Positions 7,159-18,428 of a stretch of DNA of 64,000 nt are shown piece by piece. This stretch comes from an uncultured Williamsia sp. (GTDB taxonomy: Bacteria > Actinomycetota > Actinomycetes > Mycobacteriales > Mycobacteriaceae), in assembly GCF_947494875.1 (NCBI RefSeq), contig NZ_CANLWM010000001.1, forward strand, positions 620,001 through 684,000, read 5' to 3'. The first letter of the stretch is position 1, and each line of letters starts with the position of its first letter. The position numbers and the translations under genes are program-made. Below the pieces are notes generated by a model, which was not told the DNA's origin, ran no database searches, and worked only from the letters and a program-made list of their open reading frames with translations.

Positions 7159-7985
7159 GGCGACACCGGTTCGGGCCTCCCTCGCTGATCGTGAGCGATG
7201 TCGACGGGACCCTCATCGACGACGACGGCACCGTGCGGTCGTTGACGCGACGGACGCTGGCGACCGCCGCCGAGCGCGGCGTGCCGTTCGTCCTCGCGAC
7301 CGGTCGACCACCGCGGTGGGTCGACGAGATCGCGCGTCAACTGCCGCATGCGACCTACGCGGTCTGCGCGAACGGGGCGATCGTGTACGACATCGTCCAC
7401 GACTCGATCCTGCACGCGTCGACGCTGAGCACCGACGCGTTGGCCGAGCTGGCCGATGCGGCCCGTCGCGAGCTCCCCGGCTGCGGGTTGGCCGCCGAGC
7501 GCGTCGGTGACCCGGGCGAGGACGCCGCCACCCCCACCTTCGTCGCCGACCCCGGCTACGAGCACGCGTGGCTCAACCCGGACCACACCGAGGTCGGCGA
7601 CGACGAGGTGATCGCGGCGCCCGCGGTGAAGTTGCTCATCCGCGCCTCGTCGATGAGCAGCGGCGAGATGGCCTCCCGCATGCGCGCCGCGGTCGACGGC
7701 CGTGCGGCGATCACGTTCTCGACCGACAACGGGCTCATCGAGGTGGCGCAACCCGGGATCGACAAGGCCAGCGGCCTGCGGATCCTCGCCGACATCGCCT
7801 CGCTGTCGAGCGACGCCGTCGTCGCGTTCGGCGACATGCCGAACGACGTCGAGATGCTCGAGTGGGCCGGCCACGGTGTCGCGATGGCCAACGCCCATCC
7901 GGCCGCACGCGCCGCGGCCGACGAGGTCACCACGAGCAACGACGACGAGGGCGTCGGACGGGTCCTGGCGCGCTGGTTCGCGTGA
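7155..7985 (+). CDS. Cof-type HAD-IIB family hydrolase (Rv3813c-like)
   Basis: A 276-residue phosphatase of the haloacid dehalogenase superfamily. Motif I is SDVDGTLID, with nucleophile D15 and acid/base D17. A cap domain of the IIB type follows, and motif IV is GDMPNDVEML. It should dephosphorylate a small phosphorylated metabolite using Mg2+. GTG at 7155 is chosen because it gives GTGA overlap with acyltransferase B and places motif I at the usual distance from the N-terminus; the frame upstream of it is only a shadow of that gene. Substrate unknown. The small secreted-protein gene lies 82 bases downstream. Confidence 0.87.
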   Translation: MRRHRFGPPSLIVSDVDGTLIDDDGTVRSLTRRTLATAAERGVPFVLATGRPPRWVDEIARQLPHATYAVCANGAIVYDIVHDSILHASTLSTDALAELADAARRELPGCGLAAERVGDPGEDAATPTFVADPGYEHAWLNPDHTEVGDDEVIAAPAVKLLIRASSMSSGEMASRMRAAVDGRAAITFSTDNGLIEVAQPGIDKASGLRILADIASLSSDAVVAFGDMPNDVEMLEWAGHGVAMANAHPAARAAADEVTTSNDDEGVGRVLARWFA

Positions 7986-8067
7986 CCCGGGCACCGCTCC
8001 GAAATGGGACGAAACCGACACCGACCCTGCCGTGGACAGTCGCTCGGGCGTAGGACACACTGGTGTG

Positions 8068-8433
8068 ATGGACATCGCACAGAACCGTCGAAGCATCGTT
8101 CGTGCCGTTGCCGGGGGGGTCGCCGCGACCGCAGCAGTCGCAGGTCTGGTCACCGTCGGCGCCGGGACCTCCTCCGCCGCACCGCAGAGCGAGCAGTTCT
8201 ACACAAAGACCTTCACCTCGCGGTACTACCCGACCCCGCAGAGTGCCGTGATCGGCGCGGAGGTCTCCCTGTACTTCTTCAACGCACAGCGCCTCAACGG
8301 CAACCAGGCGTGCGTCGAGCAGCCGAACCCCGTCGTGAAGCTGGACCGTCCGGTCGGTTGGACCGCGACCGTCTCGGCGCTGTGCATGACCGACGTGGGC
8401 ACCGCCCGCTCCGCTGCGCCGGTCACCGGCTGA
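8068..8433 (+). CDS. Small secreted protein of unknown function
   Basis: A 121-residue protein with a Sec signal peptide: charged start MDIAQNRR, hydrophobic core to about residue 33, cleavage expected at SSAAP. The mature part of about 85 residues has two cysteines (QACVEQ and ALCMTD) that could form one disulfide, plus a Thr/Ser/Tyr-rich beta-like stretch. I recognise no family. The gene ends 46 bases before a strong bidirectional hairpin terminator that separates it from the convergent CitE-like gene. The ATG is not preceded by a good ribosome site. Confidence 0.65.
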   Translation: MDIAQNRRSIVRAVAGGVAATAAVAGLVTVGAGTSSAAPQSEQFYTKTFTSRYYPTPQSAVIGAEVSLYFFNAQRLNGNQACVEQPNPVVKLDRPVGWTATVSALCMTDVGTARSAAPVTG

Positions 8434-8478
8434 TCGGTCGCCACCGCGTCACCGGGGGGTGACGCACCGACCACACGA

Positions 8479-8507
8479 GGACGCCCCGCCGAGTCGGCGG
8501 GGCGTCC
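8479..8507. terminator. Bidirectional hairpin terminator
   Basis: Perfect 12-bp GC-rich stem, GGACGCCCCGCC and its complement, with a 5-base loop, between two convergent genes (ends at 8433 and 8534). It is followed by TTCGTCGT rather than a long T tract, as is common in high-GC actinobacteria. Confidence 0.8.
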
Positions 8508-8533
8508 TTCGTCGTCCTGGGGTGCGTACCCGG

Positions 8534-9397
8534 TCAGTCGGCGATCAGGCCGAGGCGTTCCGCCCGCTCGAGGACCGACTGCGCGCGGCCGAGGGTCGGG
8601 AGCGCGCTGCCGTCGTAGACGTCGCCGCCACCCCCGAGTTGCGCCACCGTCTCCCGGGCCGCGGCGATGTCGTCGGCGGAGGGGCCGAGGAGCTCGTTGA
8701 CGCGGGCCGCGTGGTCGGCGTCGAGACACAGGCGGGCGGTCATGCCCATGCTCGCCGTCACCCGCGTCTCCTCCTCGAGGCGGTCGCCGGCGTTCTTCAG
8801 CGTCGGCCCGTCGATCGGGGCGGGGAGTCCTGCCGCGCGGGACGAGACGACCAGCCGACCGCGCGTGTAGGCCAGCGCCATCGGGTCGGCGGAGACGCCC
8901 GTGTCGCGGCGGAAGTCGCCGAGCCCGAACGCGAGGCGCGCGCAGCCCGGCCGACGGGCGATCTCGGACGCGTTCTCCACACCGAGGGCGGACTCGACGA
9001 GCGCCACCACCGGGACCCGTGCGCCCAGTCGTCCGAGCGTCGCCGCGATCTGCATCGGTGACTCGGTCTTGGCCAGGACGATGCCGGCCAGACCGCGTGC
9101 GTCGGCGATGGCGGTCAGGTCGGCCGACCAATCGGGAGTCCCTGCGGTGCTGATCCGCACCCACGCGGACTGCGTGGACAGCCACGACCGCACGGCGCGG
9201 CGGCCCTCGGGTCGCAGGGCGGCGGGGAGTCCGTCCTCGAGGTCGAGTATCAGCGCGTCGGCGTCGGACGCGGCGGCCGCGTCGAACGCGTCGGGGGCGT
9301 CGGGCCGGCCGGGGACGAGCAGCCAACTCCGCGCGACGTCCGGGGGTGGGCGGTGGTCGTGGACTGCGGATCGGGGGAGCGCGGTTGCGACGGTCAC
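8534..9397 (-). CDS. CitE-like HpcH/HpaI-family CoA-ester lyase
   Basis: A 287-residue TIM-barrel protein of the citrate lyase beta subunit-like family. Such enzymes cleave beta-hydroxyacyl-CoA esters (malyl-, citramalyl- or similar CoA) to acetyl-CoA or pyruvate products. Family signatures visible are RSWLLVPGRPDA at the N-terminus, DALILDLEDG with the metal-ligand Asp/Glu, VVALVESALGV with the second metal Glu, and FGLGDFRRDTG. GTG at 9397 is the start. It is a single gene without CitD or CitF partners, so it is not a citrate lyase subunit. A palindrome at 9461-9484 lies upstream. The exact substrate is unknown; acyl-CoA detoxification or degradation is plausible. Confidence 0.85.
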   Translation of the reverse strand: MTVATALPRSAVHDHRPPPDVARSWLLVPGRPDAPDAFDAAAASDADALILDLEDGLPAALRPEGRRAVRSWLSTQSAWVRISTAGTPDWSADLTAIADARGLAGIVLAKTESPMQIAATLGRLGARVPVVALVESALGVENASEIARRPGCARLAFGLGDFRRDTGVSADPMALAYTRGRLVVSSRAAGLPAPIDGPTLKNAGDRLEEETRVTASMGMTARLCLDADHAARVNELLGPSADDIAAARETVAQLGGGGDVYDGSALPTLGRAQSVLERAERLGLIAD

Positions 9398-9460
9398 AGA
9401 TCACACCTTCTGGTCGACGTGACCTCGATCATCGCGAGGGTCTACGGCCAGGGGAAGATT

Positions 9461-9484
9461 GCGCACATTTTGTTCACTGTGCGC
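9461..9484. promoter_or_regulatory. Palindrome upstream of the CitE-like gene
   Basis: GCGCACA (9461-9467) and TGTGCGC (9478-9484) are perfect inverted arms around an AT-richer 10-base spacer. The site sits 64 bases before the GTG at 9397 and just past the end of the SpoIID-like gene. Candidate operator or promoter element; the protein that would bind it is not identifiable. Confidence 0.4.
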
Positions 9485-9508
9485 GTTGTGCGGGCCAATA
9501 CCGCCGCG

Positions 9509-11245
9509 TCAGCCGCCCACCGCGTCGCGGGTGGGGAAACCGAGCACACCCTCGGCGCCCTTCGAGACGAAGTCGGTCAGCGCCGAGCCGGCGAGCGCGT
9601 GGGCGCCGGTGTCCGGGCTGAAGTAGACGGTGCCGTTCGCGAACTTCTGCATCGCTCCGCCGACGAGCTGGATGACCGGCGAGAGCACCTGCCCCAGGAC
9701 GCCCGACGGCCCACCGAGCTCGGCGATCTTCGCGTCGATGGCGGCGATCGCCGCGGTGAGGAACTGCGTGGTCGTGGACGACGCGATGCCGCCGATGCCC
9801 TGCGTGATCGATCCGACGACCCCCGAGGTCCCGCCGGTCGACGGCGCCGACGTGGACGGGGCGGTGGTGGACGGTGTCGTCGTCGACGGCGAGGTCGCCC
9901 CGCCGATGGCCTTGGTGATCGCGTCGAGGACGGACGGCAGCAGGCCGCCGGACACGTCGGTCACCGCACCGCCGAGCGGGGACCCGCCGCCGGCTCCGCC
10001 GACCCCGCCGGGTGGCGCCACGATCCGCGGCTTGGGCTGTCCCTGCACGGTGAACCACGCGGACTTGAGCTGCAGCTTCGTGCGGACGTCGTCGCCGGTC
10101 GTCTCCACCGTGCGGCCGCTGCCGACGATGCGGACCTTGGTGGCGCGCCCGTTCTCGGCGCCGAGCCCGTTGGCCTCGGTGACGGCGATGTCGCGCAGGG
10201 TCCCGACTCCGAAGGCCGACGCGATGCTCCCGGCCCCGACCGTCGCGGTCCAGTTGTGGTTGGGCGACTCGGTGTCCCCGTCGTCGACGACGGCGGGGAA
10301 GTTGATGCCCGCGGTGTAGCCGCCGGTGGACGAGGAGAACTCGGTGAAGGCGGGCTGCCCGTTCACGACGCGGATCTGTCCGGCGGTCGCGTCGGCGGCG
10401 GCGTTCGTCCGCGGGTCCTCACCCGACGCGCCCCCGTAGACCTGCGACATCATCGTGTCGTCGATCTTCTTGCCCGTGGCGACCGCGGCCAATGCGTAGG
10501 TCCGCGCGGCGACGGCCTGCGCCTTGAGCGCCTCGGCTCCGCCCTGATCGGCCCAGCCGGCCGGACTCTCGCGCGGCGTCACACCCTTCGTGTAGTCGTC
10601 GATGCCGACGATGTTCACGACCCGCCCGCCGTCCAGTCCGATGGACCCGCGGTAGGCGACGTCGTTCCCGCAGAACCGGAGCCACTCGTTCGCGGGCCGG
10701 TTCGCACCCGCGGTGATCGGGTCGACGACGGCTTTCGGCAGCGTCACCGTGCGCACGACGGCGCCACCGCAGCCGGCCGTGATGGTGGCGGTGCTCCCGG
10801 ACAGGCGAACCGCCTGTCCGGGAGCCACCACCTGGCCACCGACCCTCGCCCCGGCGTCCGCGCGGACACTCGCCGTCGGCTGCTTCGTGAGCGTCACCGA
10901 CACCGGCGGGTTGTCCACCTTCCCCGCGGAGGTACCGCCGTAGTAGTGGGCGAGGATCTGGTCGTACTTCCAGCCGCGTTTGGCGTAGCCGAACGCGCCG
11001 TACTGGCCCATCCCGCGGCCGTGGCCCAGGCCGTGGCCGATCAGGGTGACCGTGTTGCCGACCGACAGGGCGACGTCGTCGGTCCGGTCGGACAGATGGG
11101 TCCCGGTCGCGATCGCCGTCACGACCAGCGCGGGGGCCAGGCCGAGACCGATCCACCCCCACCGTGCGCGGCTGTCGGGGCCGCGGCGTGGCGTGCGGAT
11201 CCGGGGTCCACGCAGCCGTGAGCTGTCGGTGGCGCGTCGTGCCAT
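9509..11245 (-). CDS. SpoIID/LytB-domain wall protein with C-terminal LGFP repeat
   Basis: A 578-residue exported protein. Residues 1-28 are basic, a membrane anchor or signal follows (about 29-48), then a SpoIID/LytB domain. In that domain PRESPAGW, with Glu at residue 226, and GGAEALKAQAVAARTYALA match the conserved core in which the SpoIID catalytic glutamate lies. A Gly/Thr/Ser-rich linker (about 400-480) joins one LGFP repeat at the C-terminus (FANGTVYFSPDTGAHAL). SpoIID of Bacillus is a lytic transglycosylase; LytB is an amidase enhancer. The host does not sporulate, so a role in wall remodelling is inferred. The gene diverges from a PGRP amidase across a repeat-bearing promoter region. 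The ATG at 11245 has a GAGGAC ribosome site. Confidence 0.85.
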   Translation of the reverse strand: MARRATDSSRLRGPRIRTPRRGPDSRARWGWIGLGLAPALVVTAIATGTHLSDRTDDVALSVGNTVTLIGHGLGHGRGMGQYGAFGYAKRGWKYDQILAHYYGGTSAGKVDNPPVSVTLTKQPTASVRADAGARVGGQVVAPGQAVRLSGSTATITAGCGGAVVRTVTLPKAVVDPITAGANRPANEWLRFCGNDVAYRGSIGLDGGRVVNIVGIDDYTKGVTPRESPAGWADQGGAEALKAQAVAARTYALAAVATGKKIDDTMMSQVYGGASGEDPRTNAAADATAGQIRVVNGQPAFTEFSSSTGGYTAGINFPAVVDDGDTESPNHNWTATVGAGSIASAFGVGTLRDIAVTEANGLGAENGRATKVRIVGSGRTVETTGDDVRTKLQLKSAWFTVQGQPKPRIVAPPGGVGGAGGGSPLGGAVTDVSGGLLPSVLDAITKAIGGATSPSTTTPSTTAPSTSAPSTGGTSGVVGSITQGIGGIASSTTTQFLTAAIAAIDAKIAELGGPSGVLGQVLSPVIQLVGGAMQKFANGTVYFSPDTGAHALAGSALTDFVSKGAEGVLGFPTRDAVGG

Positions 11246-11304
11246 CGGCGGGAGTCCTCACGGTCGGGAACAGCAACCTCTGGGACGTTAGTGTCCGGTT
11301 TGCT

Positions 11305-11351
11305 GTCACAACAGCCCCACTGAGTCACAACAGCATCACGAGTTACACGAC
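11305..11351. promoter_or_regulatory. Three direct GTCACA-type repeats, possible MtrA sites
   Basis: GTCACAACAG at 11305-11314 and again at 11324-11333, then GTTACACGAC at 11342-11351, spaced 19 and 18 bases apart. They occupy the divergent region between the SpoIID-like and amidase genes. The half-site resembles the GTCACA-type direct repeats described for the response regulator MtrA at the fbpB promoter and oriC of M. tuberculosis. MtrA is known to control cell-wall hydrolases; binding here is inference. Confidence 0.45.
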
Positions 11352-11442
11352 GCGCCGTGTCGGATCCCTGACGCGCCGACGGCCGACGTCCAGGATGTGG
11401 CGGTCTGTCCGATTTCCGTTCACCGCCGAGGGAGACATCATC

Positions 11443-13686
11443 GTGCGCCTGACATCGGCCGTGCGTCACCGCACCCGTCGACATTCCGTCGTGCTCGCGA
11501 CCGTCGCCGCGGTGGTCGTCGCCAGCCCGGCGGTGGTGCTCCTCGCCGGCAGCGCGCCGGACGCCGCGGTCGAGGCGGGCGCCCCGACGACCACGCAGAC
11601 CACCGTCCGGCAGGTCTCCCTCGACTCCGTTCCCAGCGTCGTCGTCGACCTGGTGCGCTCGGGTCTGGCGAGAGCAGGGGTGACCCTGCCGCCGATCGAC
11701 CTGTCGTCGCTGCCCGCGATCGGGCCCGGGGGACTGCCGAAGGAACTCCTCGACGCCCTCCTGCCGCCGTCGACGACGTCGACGACACCCGCCCCGACCG
11801 TGACCACCGACCCGCGGACACCGGTGTCCGCCGATCTGCCCGGCGGCGCGCCACCCACCGGAGCCGTGGTCAAGGAGATCTCCCGCCCGGACCCGTTCTC
11901 GATGATCGCCCTCACCTGGGACGACCTCGTCGGCCCGAACGCCGCCGGCGCGGCGGCCGACGCCCTGGCCCAGACCACCGCGTACGTCCGCGCGCAGAAG
12001 GCGGACAAGTCGTGGGGGCCGTGGCTGTCGGCCGACGCGATCGACGGCGGGCCGGCTCGTACCACCACCGCGATGGGCACGGAACCGATCTGGGTGGGTG
12101 CCACCCGTGCCGTGCAGGTCGCGGTCACGCGTGCCGGTGTGGCCACCCCGGCCCCGGAGGGTGCGGTCGTCCCGCCGCGGGTCGGCGCGTCGACCCCGGC
12201 TCCCTCGTCGAATCCCCCGATGACCGTCACGCCCGGTGAGATCGCACCGCGGGCGTTCACGCTGCCACGCGCCCCGGTGGCCGGCGACCCGATGGCGCCC
12301 GGCGGCGCACCGGCCCCGCAGGGGCCGACGACGACCGCGACGGCTCCGGCACCGATGACGACCCCGTCGACGACGAGTCCGCTCGAGAACGTCGTCTCGA
12401 CGCTCAAGGCCGCCCTCATCGACCCCGGCACGGGAACGCTGAAAGGCCTCGGCGCAGGGGGCGCGGGCGGTGCCACCGGCGTCCCGCCGGGCCAGCAGCC
12501 GCCGATCATCACCCGCGCGCAGTGGGGAGCCGACGAGTCGAAGCGCTGCGATCAGCCGACCTACGACCCCGCGGTGAAGGGTGCGGTGGTGCACCACTCG
12601 GCCGGGAGCAACGACTACACGCCGGAGCAGTCCGCGGAGATCGTCCGCGGCATCTACGCGTATCACGCGCAGACGCTGGGCTGGTGCGACATCGGGTACA
12701 ACGCCCTGGTCGACAAGTACGGACAGATCTTCGAGGGCGCCTTCGGCGGACTCGACCGCAACGTGCAGGGCACCCACACCGGCGGCTTCAACCGGGACAC
12801 CGTGGGCGTGGCCATGCTGGGCAACTACAACGACGTCGCCCCCACACCCGACCTGATCCGCTCGGTCGGCAGCTACCTCGGGTGGCGGCTCAAGCTCGCC
12901 GGCGTCGACCCGAACGGCACCGCGCAGCTGGTGTCACAGGGCTTCAGCTCGTCGAAGTACGGGGCGGGGGAGACCTCGAACCTGCCCGTGATCTCCGGTC
13001 ATCGCGACTACAACAGCACCGAGTGCCCCGGCACCCTCGGCTATGCGGCGCTCCCGGCGATCCGCGCGGTCGCCGCGGGCAACCTGGCTGCCGCGGGCAC
13101 GTCCACCCCGACGGCCACGCCCGACGCGGGGTCGGCGGTCGGGACCACGAGCACCGCGCCCCCGACGTCGTCGACCACGACGCCCGGCGCCGAGCAGGTG
13201 CTCTCGACGACCGACACCGGCGCGATCGCCCAGAAGTGGATGTCGACCGGTGGCCCGACCGGCGCCCTCGGCGCCGCACTGGACACCGAGAAGACGACCC
13301 CCGACGGCGCCGCCAAGTACGTCGACTTCGACAAGGGGAAGATCTACTGGTCGCCGCAGACCGGCGCCCAGATCGTCCAGGGCCTCATCGGCAGCGCCTG
13401 GGGCGGCGCCGGGTACGAGAAGTCGTCGCTGGGACTGCCCACCTCGGGTGAGTCCTCGCCGCTCGACGGGATCATCACGCAGGCGTTCCAGTTCGGTTCT
13501 CTCATCTTCACCAAGTCGTCGGGCGTGGTGATCCAGGTCGCCCAGAAGTTCGTCGAGGAGTTCATCAAGAGCATGAAGTCCCAGCTCCTGCCGGGTGCGG
13601 CGTCCGCGCCGGTGACCATCCCGACCACGGTCCTGCCGGTCCCGAGCACGCCCGCGGCGGTGCCGGCGTCGCCGCCCGCGGCGTGA
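11443..13686 (+). CDS. Exported PGRP-type N-acetylmuramoyl-L-alanine amidase with LGFP module
   Basis: A 747-residue wall amidase that should cut the bond between muramic acid and L-alanine. Order: signal/anchor (residues 10-30), Thr/Pro-rich and beta-rich region (to about 355), amidase_2/PGRP domain (about 365-550), Thr-rich linker, LGFP-like repeat (WSPQTGAQIV ... LGLPTSGE), and an Ala/Pro tail. Zinc ligands are H384 (VVHHSAG), H520 and C528 (SGHRDYNSTECPG). A conserved Tyr sits in LVDKYGQIFEG. I chose GTG 11443 because GAGGGAGA precedes it at good spacing; ATG 11395 is an alternative. The domain plan is like Rv3811-type proteins. It diverges from the SpoIID-like gene, a possible functional partner. 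Confidence 0.88.
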   Translation: MRLTSAVRHRTRRHSVVLATVAAVVVASPAVVLLAGSAPDAAVEAGAPTTTQTTVRQVSLDSVPSVVVDLVRSGLARAGVTLPPIDLSSLPAIGPGGLPKELLDALLPPSTTSTTPAPTVTTDPRTPVSADLPGGAPPTGAVVKEISRPDPFSMIALTWDDLVGPNAAGAAADALAQTTAYVRAQKADKSWGPWLSADAIDGGPARTTTAMGTEPIWVGATRAVQVAVTRAGVATPAPEGAVVPPRVGASTPAPSSNPPMTVTPGEIAPRAFTLPRAPVAGDPMAPGGAPAPQGPTTTATAPAPMTTPSTTSPLENVVSTLKAALIDPGTGTLKGLGAGGAGGATGVPPGQQPPIITRAQWGADESKRCDQPTYDPAVKGAVVHHSAGSNDYTPEQSAEIVRGIYAYHAQTLGWCDIGYNALVDKYGQIFEGAFGGLDRNVQGTHTGGFNRDTVGVAMLGNYNDVAPTPDLIRSVGSYLGWRLKLAGVDPNGTAQLVSQGFSSSKYGAGETSNLPVISGHRDYNSTECPGTLGYAALPAIRAVAAGNLAAAGTSTPTATPDAGSAVGTTSTAPPTSSTTTPGAEQVLSTTDTGAIAQKWMSTGGPTGALGAALDTEKTTPDGAAKYVDFDKGKIYWSPQTGAQIVQGLIGSAWGGAGYEKSSLGLPTSGESSPLDGIITQAFQFGSLIFTKSSGVVIQVAQKFVEEFIKSMKSQLLPGAASAPVTIPTTVLPVPSTPAAVPASPPAA

Positions 13687-13708
13687 CGGTGGCACCCGAG
13701 GCGTCCGT

Positions 13709-13714
13709 TACCCT
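13709..13714 (+). promoter_or_regulatory. TACCCT -10 box, leaderless-type promoter of glf
   Basis: TACCCT, eight bases, then the GTG of glf. No ribosome site lies in the gap, and transcription would start within a base or two of the GTG. It would drive the glf-glfT2-PAP2-ubiA-aftB overlapping run. Confidence 0.5.
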
Positions 13715-13716
13715 GA

Positions 13717-16884
<3,168 letters not shown>

Positions 16885-16904
<20 letters not shown>

Positions 16905-17511
16905 CGCGACCGCCGGCGGCCGTGAGGTCGACCTCCTCGTCGCCGTCCAGGGCGCTCTCACCGACCGCCCCGGGGTGCTGCCCGCCGCCCGCGGTTTGTC
17001 GCATCTCGGTGAGCACGCGCTCGGGTGGATCGCCGCCGCGGGAGCCGGGTACGTCGCGGTCACCGTCCGCGGTGACGCCGCCGCCCGTGTGCGGTGGGCG
17101 CAGGCCGGCATCGGCGCGGTGGGCGCCCATGCGGCCTCGATCGCGGTGAAGCGCGTCGTGCGTCGCCGCCGCCCGCACGACCCGCGGATCCGCGTCGGCG
17201 TCGGGACGCCGAGCCGACTGAGCTTCCCGTCGAGCCATGCCACGTCGACCACCGCGGCCGCGATCCTGCTGGGCCGCGCCGCCGGTCTGCCGCCCGCGGT
17301 GCTCCCGGCGGTCCTGGTGCCGCCGATGCTGACCTCCCGGCTCGTGCTGGGCGTGCACTACCCGTCCGACGTCGCGACCGGCGCCCTGCTGGGAGCGGTG
17401 TGCGCGGTGGCGGTGACCCGGGATGACAGACTGACCGCGCGCGCGATCGCGTGGTCCGACGCCGCCGGCCGTGCCGTGCGCGGGCGCGTGCCGAGCAGGG
17501 GAGAACGATGA
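16885..17511 (+). CDS. PAP2-family phosphatase, likely decaprenyl-phosphoryl-5-phosphoribose phosphatase (Rv3807c-like)
   Basis: A 208-residue membrane phosphatase. The PAP2 motifs are all visible: KRVVRRRRP (KX6RP-type), SFPSSHAT with the catalytic histidine region, and SRLVLGVHYPSDV with the nucleophilic histidine. Four or so membrane helices surround them. By family position (Rv3807c) it should remove the 5-phosphate from decaprenyl-phosphoryl-5-phosphoribose made by the next gene, giving the substrate of the DprE epimerase pair. GTG at 16885 overlaps the end of glfT2 by 20 bases, and its stop overlaps the ATG of ubiA (ATGA). Such nesting argues for one operon. Function in this organism is by homology only. 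Confidence 0.88.
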
Positions 17512-18428
17512 GCGAGGAGCCGATCGAGACGGTCGAGGTCAAGGGGCCTCCGAAGACCCTCGCGGCAGGCCTGGTGAAGGCCGTCCGTCCACGGCAGTGG
17601 GTCAAGAACATCCTGGTGCTCGCGGCCCCCGTGGCCGCGGGTGCCGTCGGGGACGCCGACGTCATCGCCCGCACCGCGATCGCATTCGTGGTGTTCAGCA
17701 TGGCGGCGTCGTGCATCTACCTCGTCAACGACGCACTCGACGTCGAGGCCGACCGCGCGCACCCCACCAAGCGCTACCGACCGATCGCGGCGGGCATCGT
17801 CCCGCAGTCGCTCGCGTTCGTCCTGGCCGCGGTGCTGGGTGTCGGCGCGCTGGCGCTGTCGTTCCTGGCCAACTGGAACCTCGCCGTCGTCATCGCCGTC
17901 TACATCGCCATCCAGCTCGGCTACTGCTTCGGACTCAAGCACCAGGCCGTCATCGACATCTGCATCGTGTCCTCGGGATTCCTGCTGCGAGCCATCGCCG
18001 GTGGCGTCGCGGCCGAGCTCCCCAAGGGCCTGTCGCAGTGGTTCCTGCTCGTCATGGCCTTCGGGTCGCTCTTCATGGCCGCGGGCAAGCGTTACGCCGA
18101 GCTGCAACTCGCCGAGCGCACCGGCGCCAAGATCCGCAAGTCGCTGGAGTACTACACGACCACCTACCTGCGGTTCGTCTGGACGCTGTCGGCGACGGCC
18201 GTCGTCCTCTGCTACGGGTTGTGGGCGTTCTCCCGCGACCACGACGAGAACGTCTTCTACGCGGTGTCGATGGTGCCGTTCACCGTCGCGATCCTGCGGT
18301 ACGCCGTCGACGTCGACGGGGGACAGGCGGGCGAGCCCGAGGAGATCGCGCTCGCCGACCGCGTTCTGCAGTGTCTCGCCGTGGCCTGGTTAGTATGCGT
18401 CGGTGTCGCGGTCTATCTCGTCAGCTGA
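17508..18428 (+). CDS. ubiA: Decaprenyl-phosphate phosphoribosyltransferase (DPPR synthase, UbiA superfamily)
   Basis: A 306-residue integral membrane prenyl-phosphate transferase, close to the 302 residues I recall for Rv3806c. It transfers 5-phosphoribose from PRPP to decaprenyl phosphate, the first committed step toward decaprenyl-phospho-arabinose. The Asp-rich motif NDALDVEAD (N74, D75, D78, D82) binds Mg2+. RPRQWVKNILVLAAP at the N-terminus and KRYRPIAAG are typical of this branch of UbiA. Eight to nine membrane helices are evident. The ATG at 17508 has GGGGAGAA upstream and overlaps the PAP2 stop. The donor pathway matches the downstream arabinosyltransferases in the window. Confidence 0.95.
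   Translation: MSEEPIETVEVKGPPKTLAAGLVKAVRPRQWVKNILVLAAPVAAGAVGDADVIARTAIAFVVFSMAASCIYLVNDALDVEADRAHPTKRYRPIAAGIVPQSLAFVLAAVLGVGALALSFLANWNLAVVIAVYIAIQLGYCFGLKHQAVIDICIVSSGFLLRAIAGGVAAELPKGLSQWFLLVMAFGSLFMAAGKRYAELQLAERTGAKIRKSLEYYTTTYLRFVWTLSATAVVLCYGLWAFSRDHDENVFYAVSMVPFTVAILRYAVDVDGGQAGEPEEIALADRVLQCLAVAWLVCVGVAVYLVS

Noticed and set aside
8534-9397. Citrate lyase complex
   Set aside because: Only a CitE-like gene is present; citD, citF and accessory genes are absent.
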